This document shows positions 49,571 through 57,238 of a stretch of DNA of 60,944 bases, piece after piece. Within the stretch, counting starts at the first letter, position 1. Every line of letters begins with the position of its first letter. The position numbers and the translations under genes were made by a program. The notes beneath the pieces were generated by a model. The model was not told the DNA's origin. It ran no database searches and saw only the letters and a program-made list of their open reading frames with translations. The DNA is from Bacteroidales bacterium (GTDB lineage: Bacteria; Bacteroidota; Bacteroidia; Bacteroidales; F082): assembly GCA_017477425.1 (NCBI GenBank), contig JAFUVT010000035.1, positions 1 to 60,944 on the forward strand, written 5' to 3'.

Positions 49571-50095
49571 TTACCATTCCTCTTCTTCGATGACTTTCTC
49601 GGGCTCAAGGCTTTCCTCAAACTGCTTGCCCCAGTCTTCGGCAAAAGCGGCAATTTGTTGCAGGTAGCTGTCCCAAACAGGCTGGTATAAAGGGTCTTCC
49701 TTGTCCATCCATTCCTCGCAAGGGTGGTTGCTTTGGGTCTTTTGCATGAAGTCGGTCAGCGTGTAGCGCACACGGCCTTCGCGCACTTCGATGACGAAAC
49801 GATAGGTGATCCAGGGCCATTTCGATTTCACTTCCTCGCCGTTGTCCAATTGGAACTGGTGTTTGCCTTTCATCGTGCGCCCGTCGTTCTGGTTGAGCAG
49901 GGTGGCAGGACTCTTGTAATACTTGTTCATAAACTCGCTGAAGATGCGGTTATAAACTTCGTCTTCAGAGCCTACTGTGTTGATGACCTTGCGGAAGCAA
50001 ATCTTCTCCGTCTTGGCGTCGATGGGCAGGTTGGATTGGGCAAAGGTGGCGGTCGCAAACAAAACGGCGACGATAAGCAGTGCTACTTTTTTCAT
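49571..50095 (-). CDS. DUF4468 secreted protein
   Basis: 174 residues. Signal peptide (VALLIVAVLFATATFAQ) followed by a TBP-like DUF4468 domain: DEVYNRIFSEFMNKYYKSPA, GRTMKGKHQFQLDNGEEVKS, WITYRFVIEVREGRVRYTLT and DFMQKTQ. It ends with an acidic tail EEEEW. A periplasmic protein of unknown role that I associate with Bacteroidota generally. Own promoter and terminator, so a single gene. Confidence 0.78.
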   Translation of the reverse strand: MKKVALLIVAVLFATATFAQSNLPIDAKTEKICFRKVINTVGSEDEVYNRIFSEFMNKYYKSPATLLNQNDGRTMKGKHQFQLDNGEEVKSKWPWITYRFVIEVREGRVRYTLTDFMQKTQSNHPCEEWMDKEDPLYQPVWDSYLQQIAAFAEDWGKQFEESLEPEKVIEEEEW

Positions 50096-50113
50096 TGCGT
50101 TAGAATTTGGTTA

Positions 50114-50121
50114 CAAAATTA
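50114..50121 (-). promoter_or_regulatory. -7 element of the DUF4468 gene
   Basis: Reads TAATTTTG on the minus strand, 19 bases before the start. Confidence 0.45.
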
Positions 50122-50180
50122 GTAAAAATTAATGTTGCTTCGGTGCAACGGGGATGTTTTTATCAAATATCTTGCCAAAA

Positions 50181-51023
50181 TCAGAGCGGGATGACTTGCG
50201 AATCATCGGAACAGTCGACGTTGAGTTGCGGATGGCCTTTATAGAATAAGGTAGAGGCGTCGGTCAGTGAGCCTTCCATGCTGTCGCTCACGTTGACGGT
50301 AGCTTCGGAGGCGCCCGAGAGGTCGACGTGCATCGTGCCGACTTCGGTTTGTGCCATGTTCAGCAGGCTTGCGTCTTGAAGCTTTATGCTACCGAAAGAT
50401 GCCGCCCCATCCAATGTGATGAGCCGCGACGCACCGCTCAGGTTGGCGTCGAAGTGGGAGCTGACGTAGAACACACCCTTGCAGGTGGAGGCATCGCTCA
50501 CACTCACTTCGCTGTTTGTGCTTGTCAGGCGAAAGCCCAGTAACTGCGAAGCATCTTCGATAGCCACTTTACAATCGTGTCCCGAATAGTCCAAGCCATT
50601 ACAAACCGAGGCTTCTTCCAAACGGATGCTTAGGTCGTCGCTCGTGGCGGTGAAATGCCCTGTGAACTGCAATTCGGAGGCGTCGTCGGCTTCGATCTTT
50701 TCGATTTTGTCGGTATGTACGGTGGCCCGGAATGCTGAGTTGATGGCAGGGCGCACGATGCCCGAAAAGCCGATCTCGAGTTTTGTGCCTTCCATCTTGG
50801 CTTTCAAGTAAGGCTCCAAATAGGCGGAATATTCCAAGTCGACAAACGTGTTGATGGAATCGTACACCACGGTCACCTGCCAAGCATCCTCGACTTCAAT
50901 TTCTCGGATGTCCGCGTTTTCGAGTACGGTCTTCTGCACGAGCGTCATGTCGACGTCTTTTCTGCACGAGGTGGCGAAAACCACGGCCACGCAAAGGATA
51001 GTGAAGATTTTAATGCTTTTCAT
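50181..51023 (-). CDS. GIN-domain (DUF2807) lipoprotein
   Basis: 280 residues. Lipobox VFATSC (Cys20) is followed by a beta-helix-like domain made of repeated strands ending in D/E-A-S pairs: EADDASELQFTG, LEEASVCNGLDYSG, IEDASQLLGF, VSDASTCKGVFY, LSGASRLITLDG and LQDASLLNMAQ. This is the head GIN/DUF2807 pattern, seen in surface lipoproteins. No partner gene. Function unknown; an adhesin or stress protein role is only suggested by the family name. Confidence 0.82.
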   Translation of the reverse strand: MKSIKIFTILCVAVVFATSCRKDVDMTLVQKTVLENADIREIEVEDAWQVTVVYDSINTFVDLEYSAYLEPYLKAKMEGTKLEIGFSGIVRPAINSAFRATVHTDKIEKIEADDASELQFTGHFTATSDDLSIRLEEASVCNGLDYSGHDCKVAIEDASQLLGFRLTSTNSEVSVSDASTCKGVFYVSSHFDANLSGASRLITLDGAASFGSIKLQDASLLNMAQTEVGTMHVDLSGASEATVNVSDSMEGSLTDASTLFYKGHPQLNVDCSDDSQVIPL

Positions 51024-51052
51024 GTTTTGCTAACGAGAAACTTGATGTTTTA

Positions 51053-51526
51053 TTATTGATGATGATAAGGTTCGCCTTTCATTATGGTGAAGGCGCGGTA
51101 AAGCTGTTCGACGAAGATGAGCCGCACCATCTGATGGCTGAAGGTCATGGGCGAGAGCGACAGTTTGGCGTTGGCGCAGTCGTAGACTTCTTGGGCGAAG
51201 CCGTAAGGCCCGCCGATGATGAAAACGAGACGCTTGGCACCAGTGGCCATCTGTTTCTCAAGGCTTTCCGAAAATTGGACAGAGGTGAGTTGTTTGCCGT
51301 TTTCGTCCAACAGCACGACGTGGTCGGAGGGTTGCAGTTGCTGCAACAGCAGGAAGCTCTCGGCTTTTTTCTGTTGCTCTTCGCTGAGGGTCTTGCGGTT
51401 GCGCGGGTCGGGGATTTCCTTCATCTCGAACGAGACGTAATGCCCCAGCCGGCCCACGTATTTCTTGATGCCGGTGATGAGGTAGTCCTCGTCGGTTTTC
51501 CCTATGACAAGCAGCAAAATCTTCAT
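51053..51526 (-). CDS. rlmH: 23S rRNA (pseudouridine(1915)-N(3))-methyltransferase
   Basis: 157 residues from ATG 51526, which shares one base with the ribF stop. It methylates pseudouridine 1915 of 23S rRNA. A SPOUT knot is shown by LLDENGKQLTSVQFSESLEK, FIIGGPYGFAQEV and LSLSPMTFSHQMVRLIFVEQ with LYRAFTIMKGEPYHH. Length normal. Coupled to ribF. Confidence 0.93.
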   Translation of the reverse strand: MKILLLVIGKTDEDYLITGIKKYVGRLGHYVSFEMKEIPDPRNRKTLSEEQQKKAESFLLLQQLQPSDHVVLLDENGKQLTSVQFSESLEKQMATGAKRLVFIIGGPYGFAQEVYDCANAKLSLSPMTFSHQMVRLIFVEQLYRAFTIMKGEPYHHQ

Positions 51527-52458
51527 CACTTCAAGATTTCCTTAACTTTTTCGCGGTCTTCCTCCAGCTGGGCTTTCAGCGCGTCCAAACCGCTGAATTT
51601 CACCTCGTCGCGGATGCGGTCAAGGAAACTCACGCGGATGGTTTTGCCGTAGAGGTCGCCGTCGAAGCCGAAAAGGTTCACCTCGATGATGGGCTGGTCT
51701 TCGCTGCGGTCGCCGATGGTGGGCCGATGCCCGATGTTGGCCATCGCCTTGTAGGGCTTGCCGTCGTAATCCACCAGGCAGGCGTACACGCCGCCGTTGA
51801 GGAGCATGTATTCGCGCGGCAGTTCGAGGTTGGCGGTGGGGAAGCCCAAGGTGCGCCCGATTTTGTTGCCCACCACCACCTCCGCAGTGACGGAGTAGGT
51901 GTAGCCCAACAGCCGGTTGGCGCTCTTCACGTTGCCCACGGCCAAGGCGTTGCGGATCTTCGTGGAGCTCACGGCGATGTTCTCAACGTCTTGTGCGGCA
52001 ATGCGTTCCACTTCGAAGTTATATTTCTTCTTCAAGCCGTTGAGCAGTTCGAAGTCGCCCATGCGGTTCTTGCCGAAGTGATGATCGTAGCCCACCACGA
52101 TATAGGCAGGCCTAATGTTGTCGATGATGTAATCCTTGAGGAAGGTCTCGGAGGGCGTGCGCGAGAACTCTTTCGTGAACGGGATAATCACCACGTTGTC
52201 GATGCCAAACTCCTCGAATTTGGCCAGTTTTTCCTCGGGCGTGCAGAGAAAACGCAAGTTGGAGCTGTCAATGTTGAGCACCTGACGCGGGTGGGGGTGA
52301 AAGGTCACTACAACAGTTTGTCCTCCAATGTGTTGTGCCAATTCCTTCATCTTGCCAAAGATGGCTTGATGGCCCAGGTGGACGCCATCGAAGGTGCCGA
52401 TGGTGACCACGGCGTTGGGGATGTGGCGGGTTTCTATGATGTTTCTATAGACTTTCAT
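51526..52458 (-). CDS. ribF: bifunctional riboflavin kinase/FAD synthetase
   Basis: 310 residues from ATG 52458; an upstream TTG is not needed. The N-terminal FAD synthetase has TIGTFDGVHLGHQAIF and TFHPHPRQVL; the C-terminal kinase has GRTLGFPTANLELPREYMLL and GVYACLVDYDGKPYKAMANI. It makes FMN and FAD. SSTKIRNALAVGNVKSANRL links the two. Normal length. It is preceded by a family A doublet that overlaps the end of asd, and shares one base with rlmH. Confidence 0.94.
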   Translation of the reverse strand: MKVYRNIIETRHIPNAVVTIGTFDGVHLGHQAIFGKMKELAQHIGGQTVVVTFHPHPRQVLNIDSSNLRFLCTPEEKLAKFEEFGIDNVVIIPFTKEFSRTPSETFLKDYIIDNIRPAYIVVGYDHHFGKNRMGDFELLNGLKKKYNFEVERIAAQDVENIAVSSTKIRNALAVGNVKSANRLLGYTYSVTAEVVVGNKIGRTLGFPTANLELPREYMLLNGGVYACLVDYDGKPYKAMANIGHRPTIGDRSEDQPIIEVNLFGFDGDLYGKTIRVSFLDRIRDEVKFSGLDALKAQLEEDREKVKEILK

Positions 52459-52469
52459 AGTTATCAAAC

Positions 52470-52539
52470 GGGGCCTTCGACAGGCTCAGGCACCCTTAAC
52501 GGTTCAAAAAGTGGAGGTCCCTGAGCTTGTCGAAGGGCC
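52470..52539. repeat. family A inverted doublet at the 3' end of asd
   Basis: Left arm GGGGCCTTCGACAGGCTCAG, right arm GGTCCCTGAGCTTGTCGAAG plus GGCC. The right arm and part of the spacer are read as the last codons and stop of asd; the left arm lies before ribF. Confidence 0.85.
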
Positions 52540-53556
52540 GAAATTCATTGTATTGATTAAGTATTTCGCTATCTGCACCGCATTGGTGGCGGCACCCTTG
52601 CGGATGTTGTCGCTGACCACCCAGAGGTTCATGCCGTTTTCAACGCTGTGGTCGCGGCGGAGGCGTCCCACAAAGACCTCATCCTTGTCGTAGGCGGTGA
52701 TGGCCATGGGATAGAGGTTTTGCAGCGGGTCGTCCTGAACAACGACGCCTGGCGTGGCTTCCAGCAGTTGGCGGACCTCCTCGATTTCAAAGGGTCGTAA
52801 AGTCTCCACGTTGACGGCCTCGCTGTGTCCGCCGGTGACGGGCACGCGGGCAGCCGTGGCGGTGATGGCGATGCTCGGGTCGCGCAGGATCTTTCTGGTT
52901 TCGTTCACCAGTTTTTCTTCCTCGGTGGTATAGCCGTTGTCGGTGAAATCGCCGGCGTGCGGCAGGACGTTGCGGTAGATCTGGTGCGGATATGCAGGTT
53001 TCATCGTTGTTGTAGAGACGTAGCGCGCTACGTCTCTACCAGCGTTTTCTTCGTCGTTCAATTGATTAATCCCCTTCAACCCGCTGCCACTCACACTTTG
53101 GTAGGTGGCCACCACCAACCGTTTGATGCCGAAGGCTTTGTGGATGGGTGCCAAGGCCATCACCATTTGGATGGTGGAGCAGTTGGGGTTGGCGATGATG
53201 TGGGTGTCGTTCGTAATGGTGTCGGCGTTGATTTCGGGGACGACCAAAGGCACGTCTTTGTCCATGCGCCAAGCCGAGCTGTTGTCGACGACGAAGGTAC
53301 CCGTTTCGGCAAACCTCGGTGCATATTGCCGCGATGCCGATGCCCCTGCCGAGAAGATGGCGATGTCGGGCCGTGCGGCGATGGCGTCGTCCACGCTGAC
53401 CACCTTGTGGGTCTTGCTTTGGAACGTGATTTCCTTGCCCACGGAGCGCTCCGAGGCGGCCACGATCAATTCGTCGATGCGAACTTTCTGTTCGTCAAGC
53501 ACTTGAAGCATCTTCGAGCCAACCAGTCCGGTGGCTCCAACCACTGCGATTTTCAT
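52504..53556 (-). CDS. asd: aspartate-semialdehyde dehydrogenase, repeat insertion and repeat-made tail
   Basis: 350 residues from ATG 53556 (MKIAVVGATGLVGSKML). It reduces aspartyl phosphate to the semialdehyde for lysine, diaminopimelate, threonine and methionine. Cys126 in ANPNCSTIQM is the nucleophile; TYQSVSGSGLKGINQL and RVPVTGGHSEAVNVE are family motifs. A family D palindrome is read as about residues 173-182 (GRDVARYVST) between NDEENA and TMKPAYPHQ, in a variable region. The last residues (GPSTSSGTSTF) and the stop come from a family A repeat. Promoter at 53582-53589. Confidence 0.9.
   Translation of the reverse strand: MKIAVVGATGLVGSKMLQVLDEQKVRIDELIVAASERSVGKEITFQSKTHKVVSVDDAIAARPDIAIFSAGASASRQYAPRFAETGTFVVDNSSAWRMDKDVPLVVPEINADTITNDTHIIANPNCSTIQMVMALAPIHKAFGIKRLVVATYQSVSGSGLKGINQLNDEENAGRDVARYVSTTTMKPAYPHQIYRNVLPHAGDFTDNGYTTEEEKLVNETRKILRDPSIAITATAARVPVTGGHSEAVNVETLRPFEIEEVRQLLEATPGVVVQDDPLQNLYPMAITAYDKDEVFVGRLRRDHSVENGMNLWVVSDNIRKGAATNAVQIAKYLINTMNFGPSTSSGTSTF
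53012..53039. repeat. family D palindrome inside asd
   Basis: A perfect 28-base palindrome: GTAGAGACG, core TAGCGCGCTA, CGTCTCTAC. It is translated in frame as part of asd. Confidence 0.9.
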
Positions 53557-53581
53557 TTTTCCTTCTTTTGCTATTTGGGCG

Positions 53582-53589
53582 CAAAAATA
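53582..53589 (-). promoter_or_regulatory. -7 element of asd
   Basis: Reads TATTTTTG on the minus strand, 26 bases before the ATG at 53556. Confidence 0.5.
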
Positions 53590-53679
53590 GGAAAAAAGTA
53601 TCATGTGGTTGATTTCATTTGTCGCTTTCTCTACGCCGCATTCCTCCATGCAATGCGTCGCGCTGCAGTATTTCGGCAG

Positions 53680-54381
53680 TTAAAGCTTAAACAACACCGT
53701 GCCCACAATAGGCCTGTTGATGCGCAAAGGATAGCCCAAATACTGCGCCGTATAGTCCTTGTCGAAATGGTTCAGCAGGCCATAACTTGATGAAATCTTG
53801 AAGCAGATGTCGTTGTATTGGATTCCGATACCGAAGTTCCACGACAAGCCCATCCAATGCCAGGTGGGTTTGCCGCTGTTTTCGAGCGGACTCCCGAAAA
53901 TATAGCTACCGCTTCCCGATACGATTCCAGATGCATCCGTCTTGCGGTACAATACCAAATCCAGACTTGGCCCTGTGAAAAGCTGTAGCTCGGTGCGGTC
54001 GCCCAGCTTGTCGTGGTATTGCAGCATAACGGGAAGCACACCTGTAAGGTCGTGGGCTTTCAGTTCGAGGATTTGTCCATCTTCCTCGAATTTGGCGTAA
54101 GGTCGGCTGTACTCAAAGCGCACACCCGTTAGAATGCCAAGAGGCGTTTTGCCCAGCATGTACTCGCGGTCGTATTCCAAACCGTAGGCAAAGCTCATCT
54201 TGCCTTGCTCCGATGCAATGTACGACATGTTGATGCCATTACACAGCATCGTCTTGCCCATCATGCAAACGCCGAGCGTGTTGTTGACCCTGCGGCTGGC
54301 AGGTTCGTTTTTGGTTTCCTGCTGGGCAAATGTCGTGATGCTCAGCAACAATGTGATTAGTAATAAATCTTTGTGTTTCAT
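53680..54381 (-). CDS. outer-membrane beta-barrel-like protein
   Basis: 233 residues. A signal peptide (LLLITLLLSITTFAQ) is followed by alternating strands rich in aromatic residues (MSFAYGLEYDREYMLGKTPL, GVRFEYSRPYAKFEEDG, LQLFTGPSLDLVLYRK) and a C-terminal IVGTVLFKL that ends in a hydrophobic/aromatic strand. It resembles the OmpX/PorT-like small barrels of Bacteroidota. No catalytic motif. It lies downstream of the RHS region on the same strand. Confidence 0.6.
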   Translation of the reverse strand: MKHKDLLLITLLLSITTFAQQETKNEPASRRVNNTLGVCMMGKTMLCNGINMSYIASEQGKMSFAYGLEYDREYMLGKTPLGILTGVRFEYSRPYAKFEEDGQILELKAHDLTGVLPVMLQYHDKLGDRTELQLFTGPSLDLVLYRKTDASGIVSGSGSYIFGSPLENSGKPTWHWMGLSWNFGIGIQYNDICFKISSSYGLLNHFDKDYTAQYLGYPLRINRPIVGTVLFKL

Positions 54382-54470
54382 TGTGATATGGGTGCTTAGG
54401 TTGTTGTTCTATACCTGTATGTAAACCGTAAATGCTTATCTGCTTATCATACAAACACTAGTATTTAGTC

Positions 54471-54974
54471 TCAACGTGTTTTTTTCTTTTTACTTCCGTT
54501 TACATCAAACGTTCCGTAAGGCGGCCACATGTGGATGTGTTTCATTTGTTCGGTCGGCGGAAAATGCAACATGGAGCTACCTTTGCTGAACATTAAATTT
54601 TCCAAATCGAACATGCTTAAGTCATAGCGCTGTAATACCATGTTTTTCCTTACAGCAGTATCCCACGAATAATAATCAACAGAGTCGGAATCAAAAATAA
54701 AAAATGAAACCGTGTCAACTCTTGTGCCGCCATAATAAAAGAAATCAGGCAATTTTCCAATTTTTTCGTAAATAAGAGCCGTATCTTGCGATTGAGTTGC
54801 GGAGTTGTAAACACACCCCGTTCCCAACAGGGTTGTGTCGGGATAACTTGAAACATAATATTCAACATAGACATTCTTGTCGTACCTATTTACAAAATAA
54901 ATGCTATACAAGGGATCGCAACTTGCCAACATAGTAACAAGGAATAGAAAGACAACTGATTTTAACGTATTCAT
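54471..54974 (-). CDS. lipoprotein downstream of the RHS gene, candidate immunity protein
   Basis: 167 residues. Signal peptide with lipobox TMLASC (Cys19). The mature part has no motif I recognise: DPLYSIYFVNRYDKNVYVEY, then VRKNMVLQRYDLSMFDLENL and a basic tail KKKKTR. It starts 40 bases after the RHS stop on the same strand. Genes in this position often encode immunity proteins, and a lipoprotein would meet an effector in the periplasm. This role is inference only. GC content looks lower than the surrounding genes. Confidence 0.5.
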   Translation of the reverse strand: MNTLKSVVFLFLVTMLASCDPLYSIYFVNRYDKNVYVEYYVSSYPDTTLLGTGCVYNSATQSQDTALIYEKIGKLPDFFYYGGTRVDTVSFFIFDSDSVDYYSWDTAVRKNMVLQRYDLSMFDLENLMFSKGSSMLHFPPTEQMKHIHMWPPYGTFDVNGSKKKKTR

Positions 54975-55014
54975 TATGTTTAGGTATTTAGTGGTATTTC
55001 AAATTAGGATTATT

Positions 55015-57018
55015 TCACAAATATAACAAAAAAGGGAACAATCCAATTCCAGGGATGTAGATAGGTATGTCTGTCCAATGAAATTTGCCGGATATCGGAT
55101 TAATAGACCGATTCGGTGAACCAGTACGAGGATTCAAGTATGGAGAAGGTTTTCCTTCGATAAAGCTGTTCCTTTCAAAATAATCTACACTTTCTGTTTC
55201 ATAATTGTTTTGTCCGCTGCTATAATGACTATAGAAATACTCTGCTCCTTTATAACTCGCATCGGCCTCAAACCATCGGATATCATGACGGGGGGAGTCG
55301 GGATTTTTTGTTTGAAGAATAGCACTTTGCAAACTTGGAACGCCAACTGTCAACAAATACAAAGGGCCATGTTGCTGGCTTTGAACATAGTGCCCGTATT
55401 CGTGAACAAATAGATGATCTCGCCAATCGGCTTTATAACCTTCAGGGCCAGCAGTATAATAGCCAATGGTTACAGCTCCCGTTTTCAAACCCATATCCAC
55501 TGCGGTTATTCCATATCCGTGTGTTACGTCATTTACCGCGCCAAAAGCATTTGCCGTTGAAACAAATAAATCTCCAACTAATGTTTGGGGAAGCTGCCAT
55601 GTGAGTCTAGAAACGACCTCCCATATTCTTCCCATTGTACTTTTATTGGAGTCTGTATGAAATAAACCCATGTCAATTTCCCATCCTAGTTTTGTTTGAG
55701 TCCAGTCCCATTCTTCACCTTTGTAAGTTCTTACAAAAACATTGTTAACAAAGTCCGATATAATACCAAAAATAGTTCCGAACAACTCTCCGTCTGGATC
55801 GATTAGCATCACCGGATTATTCAAGCAATAGCTATACCTATTGTAGTTCTGCGTGAAGCCAGGAGCTTGCACGAATGGATCGGGCGAGAAGAAGCGTCCA
55901 ATCACTGGGTCATACAAGCGTGCATTGGCATTAATGATTTTGAAACGGTCGTAATGCTCATGTCCCGTAAAGCCTCGTCTGAAGGTGAATGATGTCTGTG
56001 TCTGAGGTGTGTTCCATGCAGTATAGCTCATGCGGTTGCCCCAGGGGTCGAAGTGGGTCTGCTGCACGATGTTTTTTCCCTCGTCCATCACCTTGTTCCA
56101 ACTGCCAAGGTGGTCGGTCATCACATAATAAAGGCTGTCAACAGTTCCTCTCTTCACATGTACCGCTACCAGTTGCCCCTCGGCATAGATGTAATCCAAC
56201 TTGCGCTGAGCGCCTGAACCCAATTCAATTTCATGGACATCGGAAACTGTAGCCGTGGCTTTTTGCATCGTATTGCCTTGATAATAGCGAGTGTGCCGCC
56301 TCATACCCACCGCGTCATAATCAATGGTAATGCGATAGCCGTTTTCAATAATAACAGTAGGCTTGTTACGCAGGTTGTAGGTCACATCACATTGCGAGGC
56401 AGAGATAGGACAAGAGGAATTACCAGCGATATCCGTAACTGCATGAGGCTTGCTGTTGCCATAGCTGTACGTACCCACTTTCGAATTGGTGAGGATATTA
56501 CCCGTGTTTCCGTATGTAAATGAGGCTGCCGTTGTGCCATTGACGGTGTATGAGGTCAGACGATCCAAATTGTCGTATGTATAGGTTTCAGATTGGTTCA
56601 CCTTGGAATCCGTGCGCGAGGCGATGAATCCTCGTTCGTCATAGGTATACATCAATTGCCTGTATTGATTATTAATGGAATACCCTACGTCACTATTATC
56701 ACCAACTCCGATGCCATTCACATCTTGGTTTTCAACAATATCACCATTCCTGATAGCCGTCAACATGCCATAAGCATTATAGGTGTATTGCACGCCGGTT
56801 TCGTTTCCGTAGCGACATTTAAGCGGTTGGCGGAACTTGTTGCGCGTATCGGCGGCATAAATCAAGGAATTATCCGTTGCATTTTTTATTTGTTTCAACT
56901 CTCCGTATGAATTATAGACGTTTTCAATGCAATAACTATCGGGATAGGTGAAATATTGCAACCGTCCCAAATCATCGTATTCATACTGGTGATTATAGAC
57001 CGTATAGCCATCGTACAC
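55015..57018 (-). CDS. RHS repeat protein with zincin-like (HEYGH) C-terminal domain
   Basis: 667 residues from a GTG at 57018. YD repeats (YEYDDLGRLQYFTYPDSYCI, YTYDNLDRLTSYTV) are followed by the RHS core (ARLYDPVIGRFFSPDPFVQA, NRYSYCLNNPVMLIDPDGEL). The tip after DPDG has RIWEVVSRLTWQLPQTLVG and HEYGHYVQSQQHG, then WFEADASYKGAEYF, which fits a gluzincin-like zinc site. It is homologous to the standalone protein at 25327-25884. RHS proteins deliver such tips into rivals. The upstream part is missing: the short frame before it carries a signal peptide in a different frame (57019-57134). A candidate immunity lipoprotein follows. Confidence 0.75.
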   Translation of the reverse strand: MYDGYTVYNHQYEYDDLGRLQYFTYPDSYCIENVYNSYGELKQIKNATDNSLIYAADTRNKFRQPLKCRYGNETGVQYTYNAYGMLTAIRNGDIVENQDVNGIGVGDNSDVGYSINNQYRQLMYTYDERGFIASRTDSKVNQSETYTYDNLDRLTSYTVNGTTAASFTYGNTGNILTNSKVGTYSYGNSKPHAVTDIAGNSSCPISASQCDVTYNLRNKPTVIIENGYRITIDYDAVGMRRHTRYYQGNTMQKATATVSDVHEIELGSGAQRKLDYIYAEGQLVAVHVKRGTVDSLYYVMTDHLGSWNKVMDEGKNIVQQTHFDPWGNRMSYTAWNTPQTQTSFTFRRGFTGHEHYDRFKIINANARLYDPVIGRFFSPDPFVQAPGFTQNYNRYSYCLNNPVMLIDPDGELFGTIFGIISDFVNNVFVRTYKGEEWDWTQTKLGWEIDMGLFHTDSNKSTMGRIWEVVSRLTWQLPQTLVGDLFVSTANAFGAVNDVTHGYGITAVDMGLKTGAVTIGYYTAGPEGYKADWRDHLFVHEYGHYVQSQQHGPLYLLTVGVPSLQSAILQTKNPDSPRHDIRWFEADASYKGAEYFYSHYSSGQNNYETESVDYFERNSFIEGKPSPYLNPRTGSPNRSINPISGKFHWTDIPIYIPGIGLFPFLLYL

Positions 57019-57134
57019 CTTCCGGTTGGAAAGTCTTCTCCGTCATTAAATGAAGTATTGTTAGCAATACCCCATGCGGCTGGTAACAATAGCCCAAGGA
57101 GCAAAACGAATTGTTTGATTTCTACGTGTCGCAT
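57019..57134 (-). pseudogene. 5' fragment of the RHS gene: signal peptide in another frame
   Basis: From ATG 57134 one reads MRHVEIKQFVLLLGLLLPAA then WGIANNTSFNDGE, a typical signal peptide. The RHS frame is joined one frame apart at about 57025-57045 (SNRKVYDGY). The normal long N-terminal part of an RHS protein is absent, so a deletion with frameshift is likely. An assembly or sequencing error of one or two bases would be the other explanation. Confidence 0.55.
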
Positions 57135-57162
57135 GATTGTAGCTTTTTTAAATTTTTCGCTG

Positions 57163-57170
57163 CAAAAATA
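57163..57170 (-). promoter_or_regulatory. -7 element of the RHS region
   Basis: Reads TATTTTTG on the minus strand, 29 bases before the ATG at 57134, so the fragment still has a promoter. Confidence 0.5.
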
Positions 57171-57238
57171 TGGCGAAAAAATGGGTTGGAGGCAAAATAT
57201 ACGGTTGCAAAAAGTTGCAACACTTAATAGCGTGATTT

